Source: Osedax fenrisi (Eukaryota > Annelida > Polychaeta > Sabellida > Siboglinidae). From it: 64,000 nt of DNA. Within the stretch, counting starts at the first letter, position 1, and every line of letters begins with the position of its first letter. The translations under genes and the position numbers were made by a program. The notes under the pieces are model-generated. The model saw nothing but the letters and a program-made list of their open reading frames with translations. It made no database searches and had not been told where the DNA came from. This document shows, piece after piece, positions 1 to 11,430 of the stretch. The DNA is taken from positions 95,306,186 to 95,370,185 of the forward strand of contig OZ025240.1 in NCBI GenBank assembly GCA_964019155.1, in the 5' to 3' direction.

Positions 1-65
1 TTCAAATGCTCTAATAACTTTCGGTAACCACCAACCAGTATTTCCATCTTTATCATAATGACGAC
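1..65 (-). CDS. M13 peptidase exon 14, partial (left edge)
   Basis: Starts after catgattag and encodes GRHYDKDGNTGWWLPKVI up to the window edge; joined to the previous exon it reads HGFDTNGRHYDKDGN, matching HgFDd.Gr.yd.~Gn...WW of M13. The rest of the catalytic domain is outside the window. Confidence 0.88.
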
Positions 66-178
66 CTAATCATGCATTAGTATACAGTTTATACTAAGAA
101 CATGTAGTTATGCACGGCTGTATGCATTACATTAATACGTGGATTCATATGAATAACATAATAACATATAACTATAAA

Positions 179-209
<31 letters not shown>

Positions 210-294
210 TTTATACAGTATATAGATGTACTACTTTTACCTATATTCAGGATATTCATAATTTTATAATATTTTTATAATAAGAGTTATTTTA

Positions 295-338
<44 letters not shown>

Positions 339-404
339 TACATATACCTATATAAGGATATATTGTAGTTAAATATGTATATTTTATATTAAATATATAT
401 ATAC

Positions 405-472
405 CATTAGTATCGAATCCATGAGACATTTCGTGACCAATGATAGTACCTATAGCAGCATAATTTAAATAT
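405..472 (-). CDS. M13 peptidase exon 13: zinc-binding HExxH
   Basis: 68 bases between acceptor tattttag and donor CTAATG|gtatat, entering in phase 2 and leaving in phase 1. It encodes YLNYAAIGTIIGHEMSHGFD: the two His are zinc ligands and the Glu is the catalytic base in the M13 family. The exon is intact, so any loss of function would come from the upstream stop. Confidence 0.9.
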
Positions 473-588
473 CTAAAATATATGTGATTATTAATTATAT
501 TATTAATAAAAGTATTAAATATACTTTAATTACATAACTTAATATGCATATGAAATATAGGTACATATATATAGTATACATAAAATAG

Positions 589-622
<34 letters not shown>

Positions 623-1068
623 CTCGTTATCTTTTTCACCTTAGTTATTATAGTGATGCGAACGGGAACTTACACAACAGATATTTATATAATTTGGTAA
701 TTAAATAAATAGGTAGTAACTACTAATGTAATTTCACTAGTTTTACATAGTGCAATGTGAATTTAATGTTATTATTATAATCTCTTCATTTAAAATGTAT
801 TATTATTCGTGTATTTATTTATTTATTTGTTTCATTATATCTACTTTACGCATATAAACGTCTATCGTTTTCATAGAGTCAATAAACCTTTATATTATTA
901 TACACTATATACACTAATTACTTGTAGTTATCGATAGGTACGTAATACTTTGTAGTGCATGGTTATGTTCTATGTCTCATTTTGGTTAGGGTCAACATCA
1001 TAAAGTTGTATAATAAATAAATATATATATATGTATAATATATATATATATATATATATGTATAATAA

Positions 1069-2390
1069 TATCTTAATCCCATGGGTGTAGTATAGGGGTA
1101 CACGTCAACTCCGTTTTTAATTCTATGTGCGTAAATTCGGTTGCGTGCGTTTTTTCGTGCATGGAATTTGTCTATGCGTGCGTATTTCTATTTCTACGCA
1201 TGCGTATTGGCACTGCAGTGTGTGGAAGTTAGGAAATGTTCTAGTTATATGCATGAAAATAAGTTCACGTAGCTAATAGTAACTTTAAACATAAAACTAT
1301 AAATTTAAATAATACATTAATTAGTATAATATATATTAATATATTATTAATAATATAATAATTTATATTATACTGATTAATATTATACTGATTAATATTA
1401 TAATAATATTAATCATATAATATTAATTAGTATAATATTAATTAGTATAATATTAATTAATATATTATTAATACTAAATTAATTAGTATAATATTAATTA
1501 ATATATTATTAATAATATACTAATTTATATTATACTAATTAATACTATCCTATTAATATTATACTATCAATATTATACTAATTAATATTATACTAATTAA
1601 TACTATACTAATTTATATTATAATAATTAATACTATACTAATTAATACTATACTAATTAATAATATCCTATTAATAGTATACTGATTAATATTATACTAA
1701 TTAATATTATACTAATTAATAATATACTAATTAATATTATACTAATTAATACTATACTAATTAATACCATACTAATTAATATTATACTATCAATATTATA
1801 CTAATTAATATTATACTAATTAATAATATCCTATTAATACTATACTAATTAATACTATACTAATTAATATTATACTATCAATATTATACTAATTAATATT
1901 ATACTAATTAATACTATACTAATTAATATTATAATAATTAATACTATACTACTTAATACTATACTAATTAATAATATCCTATTAATAGTTTACTGATTAA
2001 TAATATACTAATTAATATTATACAAGAGTATATACGAATGAATTCAGTTTATTTAGGCTATATACATTTGTTTATTTTAAGTACACAATAAAACTTTGTA
2101 ATGTAAAGTATAATGTAGGCGAATAGTGATAAAATAATGTTTGAAATATGTATATATTTATTTGTATATATTAATATAGGGGGTAATACTAGTTTGCATT
2201 GAAAAACGTATGAAAATATACGGAATCGGTGTGAATGGCTATTCGAAATTTACTCAGAAAAAGAAAATATTCCGTGCACGAAAAAAACGCACGCAACCGA
2301 ATTTACGCACATAGAATTAACAACGGGGGTGGTGTTAACCCTATTACACAACATCATACAATTGTATAATGACACATGGGATTAAGATAT
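1069..2390. mobile_element. Non-autonomous element with ~100 bp inverted ends and AT tandem core
   Basis: The left end (about 1069-1168) and the right end (about 2265-2390, reversed) share TATCTTAATCCCATG at the tip and, further in, the run TTAATTCTATGTGCGTAAAT and TTGCGTGCGTTTTTT. Between them lie 0.7 kb of AT-rich tandem repeats and no ORF. A shorter copy of part of the end appears at about 969-1012 (reversed). It lies inside the M13 intron between exons 13 and 12. Superfamily not assigned. Confidence 0.7.
1310..2025. repeat. AT-rich tandem array (TAATTAATATTATAC-type units)
   Basis: Irregular tandem repeats of about 15-17 bases such as TAATTAATACTATAC, with variants ending in TATCCTAT and TATCAAT. 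Many units contain the palindrome TTAATTAA or ATTAAT. It fills the core of the inverted-repeat element described at 1069-2390. Confidence 0.85.
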
Positions 2391-2412
2391 TTAACATTCT
2401 TATCGACATTGT

Positions 2413-2453
<41 letters not shown>

Positions 2454-2630
2454 CATATGTAATTGTCACAAATAACACGTGATCCAACATAATTATAATA
2501 TAAATATATTGAATTATATAGAAATTACAGTTATAGTATTACATTTTGATACGCAATATACTAGTATATTTAAGCTTATATATATATATATATAGTTTTA
2601 TGCATTACATTCCTACATAAAGTTAGACAT

Positions 2631-2668
<38 letters not shown>

Positions 2669-2704
2669 TATAAAACAAACAATAACATCTATTAATGAAC
2701 AAAC

Positions 2705-2815
2705 ACCGGATAATTACCATCGTAGAATGGAGTTTGTAGAATAGCGACCGGAAGCGATACCCTATTCGTAAAGCCGTCGTAGAACGAGGTCACCTTGGTC
2801 ACGTCCATGTCCCAT
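2705..2815 (-). CDS. M13 peptidase exon 12 (PVAILQTPFY block)
   Basis: Encodes WDMDVTKVTSFYDG, NRVSLPVAILQTPFY and DGNYPV, the VNAyY....N.i..PAgiLQ.PfF block that precedes the zinc motif. Acceptor aactcgttag; the donor after CCGGT (gtttgt) is weak but is the one that gives phase 2 and the family-like junction NYP-VYLNYAAIG. A stronger-looking gtaatt at 2717 would break the frame. Confidence 0.78.
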
Positions 2816-3327
2816 CTAACGAGTTCGATACGCGATATCAATATAGTTAATTACTGAACGATGCACGACGTACACTGTACGTTTGTAATCGATGTATGAC
2901 ATATCACTGATAACATTCCGAACCTTTTAATAAAATATTCAAAAAATAATATTTGGTATTGATAACAACATTATATTATAATATTTTATGAATAATATTA
3001 ATACGGTTTCGTTTATCTAAAAATATATTATATTTATATAATGGTAATACACACACAAACGCATACATCTATATATAATGCGTATTTCAAATTTGATATC
3101 GTTACTTAACTGTACAACATTTATGTATAAATCTCAGTTATAAATATATTTAATATTATTGCTAAAATGTCATCGATATTATAATAGATACTATTAATGA
3201 ATGAAATATTTGACTTTCCATTGTTTATAAATATTTACATATAGTTTATTTATATATTATATGGTTATGGTATGATTAATTTAGTATTCTAATACTATAT
3301 ATATATATATACATAATGTTATTTAAC

Positions 3328-3458
3328 AATTGATTTGTACTGCTATATTTGCCGTTATCGTCAATCGCTACGATGTCCATCTTCTCGAGATTTTTAACGT
3401 AACTGTTCTCCCAGAAAGCGTAGATATTCGCGACATAGTTTCCTTCGCGTACCTCCAA
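3328..3458 (-). CDS. M13 peptidase exon 11
   Basis: Starts in phase 0 after gcgtttag with LEVREGNYVANIYAFW, matching the 'Y..N.l....~~' block, then NLEKMDIVAID. The donor is uncertain: 3328 (ATT|gttaaa) was chosen because it leaves the phase 2 needed by the next exon. A GC donor near 3342 would not fit the phase. Confidence 0.75.
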
Positions 3459-3605
3459 CTAAACGCGTGGGTTACATTATAACTAAGCGCTATCAGACGT
3501 ACTAGACTAGGGGAGTATTGTGTTGTAACACGGCTCGAGGTGATCGCGCTACTTTATACATACTCGTTAATCGGTGGTCAATATTCGACGATAATAATAA
3601 CATTT

Positions 3606-3690
3606 TAAGTAAGTAAGTAAGTAAGTAATTTATTTATTTATACACTTGTACATTTTTCAATCTCACAAGTGTAAACGAAAAGAAAATAAC
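3606..3690 (-). mobile_element. 3' end fragment of the CR1/L2-like LINE
   Basis: Read on the minus strand, ACACTTGTGAGATT, a stretch of A/T, then TAAATAAATAA and a (CTTA)n tail match the 3' end of the intact LINE at about 14,331-14,404. Only the last 80 bases are present, a typical 5'-truncated insertion. Confidence 0.65.
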
Positions 3691-3860
3691 AGAAACGATA
3701 AATAACTAAAATAAATATATATATATATATATATATATTAAGATAATTATAATTTTAAGAATACATATATTTATATTAATTACATACTATTATGATAGAA
3801 TTCTAATGATTATTTGTTGATTATTAGTTAACTAAATTATATATAAATATAAAATATTAC

Positions 3861-3938
3861 CTTTGAGTACAGATTATCTAGGTGTACATTATCCTTAATC
3901 ACTTCCGGGTATCCAATATGATATTTAATGGCTCTCAC
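3861..3938 (-). CDS. M13 peptidase exon 10 (IGYPE block)
   Basis: 78 bases, 26 codons, phase 0/0; acceptor attatattag, donor CTCAAAG|gtaata. It encodes VRAIKYHIGYPEVI and LDNLYSK, the highly conserved IGYPd....d..Ld..Y segment of M13 enzymes. Confidence 0.88.
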
Positions 3939-4034
3939 CTAATATAATATAATTATATTATTTAATTTATTACATTAGAAAATATATATTTATGGATTGG
4001 ATGATAAATATATAATTATATATAACAATATATA

Positions 4035-4177
4035 TAATAATAATAATAATAATAATATTTATTAGAAGAAAGTTGTATATATATATATATATCATGTGAA
4101 TTATTAAATTCATTATATTATTGTTTCCTCTAAAAGGCTTCAGATGAAGATAATTATCTTTTCTATGCTGTCGCCTG
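4035..4177 (+). repeat. SINE-like dispersed repeat, copy A
   Basis: A (TAA)n run, then TTTATTAGAAGAAAGTTGTA, and an end with CTTTTCTATGCTGTCGCC. The same order is found at 4643-4784 and, reversed, at 20,645-20,779. All three copies are in M13 introns close to exons. No pol III boxes were seen, so it may be a SINE tail or a short LINE 3' end. Confidence 0.6.
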
Positions 4178-4267
4178 CAATCTTATCAATAATAATATAT
4201 ATATATATAGGAAGTATACGGTATTGTTAATTTATATACATATATATTAATAATGTATAATATTAAC

Positions 4268-4366
4268 TTTTTCTAGTGCGCCTTTTATAGATTCTGAATC
4301 CATCCACGGTTCCTTTTCAATCATTTTTATGAATTATAATCTTATGTTTTCGAACATTTTTATTAC
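4268..4366 (-). pseudogene. M13 peptidase exon 9 with in-frame stop codon
   Basis: 99 bases, phase 0/0, between acceptor cacacag and donor GAAAAA|gttaat. It encodes VIKMFENIRL, then a TAA codon at 4334-4336, then FIKMIEKEPWMDSES. This is the 'v..Mv..Ir.aF...l....WMD..t...A..K' block of M13, and the stop sits exactly where the aromatic-preceding residue would be. Both splice sites and both junctions (LKNE-VIKM and ALEK-VRAI) are intact. A stop here would remove the whole zinc-binding domain. Confidence 0.72.
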
Positions 4367-4642
4367 CTGTGTGTATATGTATGAATAACGAGTACTATTA
4401 GGTACTATACCTATATGAGGTATATTTCATAATTAATATACACACTTTATATTTCATAATTTACTATACACGAAATTATAACTATGAAATTGTTCGATAT
4501 TTGCCTATCCATGGATGTGCACATTTGGTGTGAACTCCCCTTAATATAAATAATATAAAATTAATAATTTACAATATTCGTATACGTAGGTATTATATAT
4601 ATTACATTATGTAAATGTAATATTCAATACATAATATATATA

Positions 4643-4898
<256 letters not shown>

Positions 4899-4934
4899 TA
4901 TATATCAATATATAATTTGGATAGCTTAACTAAC

Positions 4935-5157
4935 CTCATTCTTTAAGTTAATGTAATAATTAAAGAAATGTAGATCGGCAAACATACGACTGACCGCCCA
5001 TTTAAATGACCTTTTGACCCTTTGTTGGCATACTTGTTTACGAGGGGGCTGGCTGATCGTGTGACCTAAGAATTTCTCATATAATTCATGGTAGTGATGT
5101 CCCAAATATTGGACGCTTTTGAAGACCAAATTAAACATTTGATAATTCACCAGAGTA
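4935..5157 (-). CDS. M13 peptidase exon 8
   Basis: 223 bases, entering in phase 2 after tttatag and leaving in phase 0 at AATGAG|gttagt. It encodes LVNYQMFNLVFKSV, then PRKQVCQQRVKRSFKW and MFADLHFFNYY, matching the tan.nY..w.~~ and r...Cv......l..a.g.lYv block of M13. Confidence 0.83.
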
Positions 5158-5621
5158 CTATAAAATATTATAATATTAATATTAACTTACTATTACGTAA
5201 CTCTATATTATATGTATTTATATAAGCAAAATTAAATGATAATATTAATATTGTTTACACTACATCATATATACCATGGTGACCAATATGAGTAGTTCAC
5301 TTAATTTAAAATAACGGGTGTTTCTTATATCGATATATTCATTATATTAGTTCGAGATGTATACAACTCGTGTTATATATCGTATAGTTAGGATACACGA
5401 CACGTCTATATTACATGCAAATCATTACAATTTGTGTAATCGATATTTTTTATTTCTATAATATTCATATTAATTTAAAATTTTTGTAAATCTTTAAATA
5501 AAAAAAATAAAAAATCCTCGCCATTATTCAAAATCACAAGTTTTATCGATAAATTGTAATACATATTAGTAGTACTTATGTAAATGTAGATATTACCTAC
5601 ATATATATATATACATATATA

Positions 5622-5663
<42 letters not shown>

Positions 5664-5785
5664 ATCTACATTTATATGTATACCAAAATGTATTTATGAA
5701 AATAAATGTAGGGTATTTAACTTGTCTATAAATAAAGAATACTCTAAAATAGTGTTCACTTTAAATGGCTACTTCTAATAACAAC

Positions 5786-5928
5786 CGTTTGGGTGTGCTT
5801 TCAAGAAGATTATTTAGATCTATGAAGTATTTTAATGTACCGTAATATATTACAATGGTAGTGTCAATAACGTCAGGTTTGCCGACTCTTCTTAATTGTT
5901 TGTTGAAATAATTCATCCACATAAATTT
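5786..5928 (-). CDS. M13 peptidase exon 7
   Basis: 143 bases, entering in phase 0 after cattgtag and leaving in phase 2 at AAACG|gttgtt. It encodes FMWMNYFNKQL, then TIVIYYGTLKYFIDLNNLLE, which matches the W..y.N and vvv..p.Yl..l..ll segment of M13. Joining it directly to exon 6 keeps the frame but skips about 38 residues usual in the family, so a further exon of a multiple of three bases is probably missing or unrecognised. Confidence 0.82.
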
Positions 5929-5951
5929 CTACAATGATATTCAAAATATAA

Positions 5952-5999
<48 letters not shown>

Positions 6000-6002
<3 letters not shown>

Positions 6003-7240
6003 TTATTGTTATTGTTATTTTAATGGATTCCTTTCATCTTATCCATGAACTTAGATGACATTTTAACTTATAACCATAATAGCTCTAATTTTCCCATTGC
6101 AATTCTTCTGCGTAATTCCATATCTAGTTGTCCGTCACTTATTATCAAGGCTCCCAGGAATACAAATCTTTCAACTACTTCTATATTTACGCCATCAACT
6201 ATTATAGAATCTAGTTCTCCTGTTGCCATCACCTTAATTTTTTTTGACATTTAGATATAACTCAGCTTTCTCACTCGATGATTTGACTTTTTCTATAAGT
6301 TCTATAAGGTCCTCTCTATTACCGGATATCAATGTGGTGTCATCCGCATATCTCAAGTTTGATACTTTCCTTCCACCTATGCCACTGCCTTTGTCCCACT
6401 TATCTATAACCTCTCGCATTATCTTTTCTGCATAGATGTTGAATAGCAATGGAGATAGAATGTAACCCTGGCGTACTCCTTTACCAATCGGTATGTTGCC
6501 TGTCTCTCCATACTCTGTCCTTATAGTCGCTTCCTGATTTGTATACAAGTTACTAAGCATTAAAATCAAATGTTCAGGTACTCCCATACTTCTGAGAGTG
6601 TTCCATAATTGTTGATGGTCTACACAATCAAATGCCTTCTTGTAGTCAATAAAACACATGAATAGTTCTCTTTGATTATCCCTAGCTCTTTCCATCAGCC
6701 ATATCAGGTTTGATATGTGGTCTCTAGTTCCTCTACCTCTTCGGAACCCGGCTTGTTCTATCGGTAGTTCAGGGATAAGGAAGGTCTCCAGTCTTTTTTG
6801 TAGAACTCTCAGAAGTATTTTGCTAGCATGTGAGATTGAGTCAATAGTTCGATAATTCCCACATTCTTTTTATCTTCTTTCTTGTAAATAGGTACATATA
6901 TGGATTTCTTCCAATCATTTGGCCATGTCTTCATTTTCCATATGCTATTAAATAGATGTGTCATGACTCTAATTGCCTCACCCCCTCCTGCTTTTAGAAA
7001 CTCTATCGGTATTCCATCACAACCTGGAGCTTTCTGTTAGATATGTACTGTATTGCTTCATATACTTCTATCTCTAATACATCAGGTTCATCTTCATATA
7101 AATGTACATTAAAATTATCATTCATATTAATATCTCTTCTATATAGATTTTCATTATATTGATGCCATCTCTTTTTTATTTCCTTTTCTTCAGAAACCAT
7201 TTTTCCATTACTTATGTAAACTATACAATACATTTATTGA
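6000..7240 (-). mobile_element. 5'-truncated LINE (RT fragment), broken
   Basis: Minus-strand frames encode reverse transcriptase blocks in order: KKRWHQYNENLYRR and the EVYEAI region (7,003-7,233), then LFMCFIDYKKAFDCVDH, GVRQGYILSPLLFNIY and NLRYADDTTLISG (6,234-6,695), then FVFLGALII (6,068-6,250). The frames are separated by shifts and stops. The 3' end lies near 6,000 and carries AACAAT-type repeats. The style of the RT resembles RTE/R4-type elements; the clade was not resolved. Confidence 0.8.
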
Positions 7241-7254
7241 TATATTAATAAGCA

Positions 7255-9190
7255 CTATCCTTTTATTAAAAAAAAGAATTAAATTGAATCAAAATTTTAA
7301 TCCATGGCTAAATAATAAATTAAAAAATGCAATAAAAAAGAAAAATAAATTATATACAAAATACAAAATTAACAATTGTCCTTGTATATTTGGTATATAT
7401 AAAAAATTGAAAAATTAAATTAATAAAAATATTAAAATTAAAAAAAATAAATACTATAAAAATATTTTTACTGAAAATACATAAGAAGAACATTGGAAAG
7501 TCATTAATAAAATAATAAAACCTACAGACTCGGATTATCCAAATACTTTTATAGATAATAATATTAAAATGAATGAAAGGTACGAACAATGTAATGCATT
7601 TAATGAGTCTTTTTCGAGCATTGGAAGTAAAATAAATAATTCAATTAATAATATAAATAAAAATGATATTAAAGAATTTTTATCTAATAATTTTAATTGT
7701 TTTTACTTTTTACCAATTGACAATGATGAAATAATTAAAGTGACTAAGGATATTAAATCAAAAAGATCATTAGATATAAATAATCATGAAATGACCTTAA
7801 TAAAAGATATCATTAAATATATTTTAGATTCATTAAAAAAGATATTTAATTTAAGTATCCAAACAAATATATTTCCTGACAATATGAAAATTGCAATTAT
7901 TAAACCTTTATATAAAACTAATGATAAACAACAAATATCCAATTACAGGCCAATTTAATTACTACCAAATATCTAAAATTTAAAAAAAAATTATTTTTGA
8001 TAGATTATCAAAATATATATTTAAGCATAACATTATTAACAAAAATCAATATGGTTTTGTTCCCAGATCAAATACAACCTTATCATTATTAAATATTCAG
8101 CATTTCATTTTACATAAACTATCTCAAAAAAAAAAGTAGCTACTATATTCTTTGATCTCAAGAAAGCATTTGATGTAGTTTTTCATGATATTTTACTTGA
8201 TAAATTAGAATATATAGGGATTAGAGGTGATACAAATTTATTTATTAAAAGTTATCTTAAAAATAGAAATATTATAACACGAATTGATAATACTCAATCA
8301 TCTAGAAAGATTATTAGATATGGAGTGCCACGAGGATGTGTTCTAGGACTTCTACTATTTATTATCTTTATAAATGACATATCCAATATTTTTAATAATG
8401 CAAAAGTAAATAATATTAATATCAATTTATATGCAGATGATACATCTATAACTATATTTGCTGAAAATGATACATTATTAACATATTATTTGCAATATTA
8501 CATGGATAAGTTAAACAAATGGTTTGATATAAATATTGCCATATATAAATTCTGCTATATTACAAGATATAACAATAGATAACATTAAAATCGATATAGT
8601 TAATAATTATAAATTTCTTGGGATCTACTTAGATTCCCAAATGACCTACAAAAAATATATAAATTATTTATCGAATAAATTGTCAAAAATTATATATACT
8701 ATAAAAAAAATATCTTTTTTAGATACAAAAAATTTAATTTTATTTGTTCTATTTATCTAATTTATCATATGGGATTGAAGTATGGTCAAATACTTATAAA
8801 TAAAATATTACAAAATTAATTATGTTACAGAAAAAAGTTATAAGAATCATTAATAAACAAATAATAGATAAATCAAAATTACCATTAATACGTTTAACAC
8901 ATACTGGTCCTTTTTAAAAAAAAAATAATATTTTAAAATTTGAAGATCTAATTATATATAGAAACACATTATTAATCTATAATTTCTTAAATAATAAATA
9001 TAAATTAGATTATAACTCATATTTCAAGTTAAATAAATTAAAAAATACTATATTTTTTAAAGGACCAAAGTTATATAATGAATTAATATTTAATAATCTT
9101 TTACGAAAAAATAATATTAATAATGTATTTATTCTAAAAAAAACATTAAAATATTCATTTATAAGTAAATATTAGTTTTTTTTTATATAT
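7255..9190 (+). mobile_element. Degenerate LINE of the Jockey/CR1 type
   Basis: Plus-strand frames give the sequence NYRPI (7,569-7,958), then FDLKKAFDVVFHD (about 8,150), YGVPRGCVLG and LYADDTSI (8,325-8,582), FLGIYLDSQM (8,536-8,760), and a degenerate C-terminus to about 9,175. Numerous frameshifts and A/T runs show it is dead. It belongs to the same AT-rich family as the minus-strand relic near 29-32 kb. Confidence 0.75.
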
Positions 9191-9596
9191 CTTATATATT
9201 TTAATATTTATTTTTTTAATATTTATATTTGTTTTACATCTTGTTTCGTTTATTGTTTTAAATATTGTTTTAAATTATTATTGGTATTATTAGTCATCTG
9301 TAATTTGACAGGAATGTGGCGCCATTGCACGTCTTATTGAAAGATGATTACTTTTTGTTTACTAGTTTTAATTTTATAACATACTTTTAGATATTTTATT
9401 TTACACATATTTATAATAATTTACTATTTTTATTAACAAGTTCTCAATATTACAATATTATAAATTTACATATGTTACTAATATATATTTTAATACATTT
9501 TAATATTATACAATTATTTTATTATTTACTTTAATGTAATGGATTGAAATATTATGATAACTTATGTTCATGAACAGTGTTTTATTATTTGTATTA

Positions 9597-9633
<37 letters not shown>

Positions 9634-10459
9634 TGTATCTTCTATTTTATTGTTTCATCTGATAATTATATTACAAAGAATGCCAACACATGAATCATTA
9701 TTATTATATTATTACTTTTACTAATATTGTAATCTATACATTTGGCTTCGCAAAATATTTACTATTGATACACACATTATTTATATATTACATACAGTAT
9801 ATACATATTTATATATATTTATATATATATTATACATACTATTTAATTCTCGTAGTGAACGGACGTGTTTACATTGATTTAAATTTCTATTGTTTAAATA
9901 TTGATTCAAATTCGTATGCGTTATATCCTATATTCGCATTATTTATACGCTTATATACTGAGATTTTATACATCTTTACATCTGTTGCTTCACAACTATA
10001 TATCTTGGTCACTGTCCAGGAGGATTGTCCCGTGCCTGGCTTGCTTTGGTTGTCGGTAACCCGTATTTAAACCGTCGTGACCTCGAGATTAGTGTTTATA
10101 TATATTTAATTAAATTGCATTATAAGATATAATTTATATAATTGTATATATATATATTAATGTATTGGGTAACCCTTTATAATTTGTGCATATATATGTT
10201 TTTATTATATCAGTTAATGTGTTTTTTCAAACTACAGTATATACAAATTGTTTTCTATTGATTAATTTATTTGGTCACACCTCACTGATTTCTATATTTT
10301 TTTTCTCTTCTATTCATACTATTATGTTACTTCATACTGTTATAATTCAGTGACACATATATTAAGTTTCGTGTATATTATTTATTGTTTACCTATATAT
10401 TATCTAGCATTAGTTATTTGTTCACTTATATCAATTCACATAATATACATTATATTATA

Positions 10460-11430
10460 ATGTCATTGTGTTATGAATGTAAATCCACGTTGAAGGATAC
10501 ATATATTAAATGTGACTGCGGTTATGCAATAGATTATGATTGTTTAATTATAGCTGGTATATTACCTAATGATTATAATAATCTAACACAATCAAATATG
10601 CGTTACACTTACTTTCTTCTCCGTATTTTAAATTTATTTGTAAAACATGTATAAACTCTAATGATATAGATAAATCAAATAGTATATCTGATTCTGATTC
10701 TATGAATAGTTTAAATTACTTATCTAGTAAAATCAATGAGATGCATAAAGTTATATGTATGCATTCAGATAGTATAATTAATGACAGTGACAATGATGAC
10801 ATAAACAATAGTAGTAATACTACTCCTACTTACTCTGATATTCTTCGAATTAATAATAATGGGCCTACATCTACTTCTAGTATATACAATAAAAATCACA
10901 ATCTAAAATCACAATCTAAAGCAGTTAATTTGATCCCATCCATAGTAATTGAACATATTTCATCATCTAATAGAAATATTGAGTTTATTAAGAAATTATT
11001 TATATCTATCGATGTTGATCCTAATACTATTAAACAACTATCATTTCGTTCGCATTTCTGTAATATCATATTAAGTTCTCCATGTGCTAGTGATGCATTA
11101 CTAAGATGTCGTTCTTTACTAGCAAAGTGTCCTTTATATGATAAATTATTCATTAGACCATATCTTGAATGGGAAGTCGTAAAGATGGGTAGACTATTTT
11201 ATCACGTATTTAAGAGTGAGCTACTACCTGGTTATAAGTCTATTTTTAATTACAGAACAAATGTATATGAGATTCGTAAATTAAAGATGTTTAATGATAA
11301 ATCTATAACTGATTGGAAATCATCTGCGTATATCCCTACTGCTGATGAAATAATTAAGTGGGAAAAATCACTATCATTATTTATAAGTAGCAAAAAAGAA
11401 ACTGAAACTGATTCTGTTAATCTTCAATGA
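10460..11430 (+). CDS. LINE ORF1: Cys-rich (PHD-like) RNA-binding-type protein, one frameshift
   Basis: Starts at ATG 10,460. The first frame gives CYECKSTL, IKCDCGY and DYDCLIIAG; the frame then changes near 10,615 and continues as YFKFICKTCIN. Together these give a C2-CxC-C-C2 arrangement like the PHD-type finger of CR1/L2 ORF1 proteins. An acidic Ser/Asn linker follows, then a C-terminal domain with LFIRPYLEWEVVKMGR and YHVFKSELLPGY, which is also recognisable in a fragment at 21.3 kb. It ends at TGA 11,428-11,430, in the same frame as ORF2. Confidence 0.7.

Noticed and set aside
2716..2720. Donor GATG|gtaatt for M13 exon 12
   Set aside because: It looks stronger than the chosen site but gives phase 1 and a stop at the start of exon 13; extending to CCGGT restores the frame and the family junction.
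3328..3350. GC donor (AACG|gcaaat) for M13 exon 11
   Set aside because: It would leave phase 1, which does not fit the next exon; the weaker ATT|gttaaa fits.
10896..11153. 85-residue minus-strand frame inside LINE ORF1, and similar frames at 11,424-11,657 and 62,148-62,798
   Set aside because: Shadow frames opposite real plus-strand LINE coding sequence; no recognisable protein motif.
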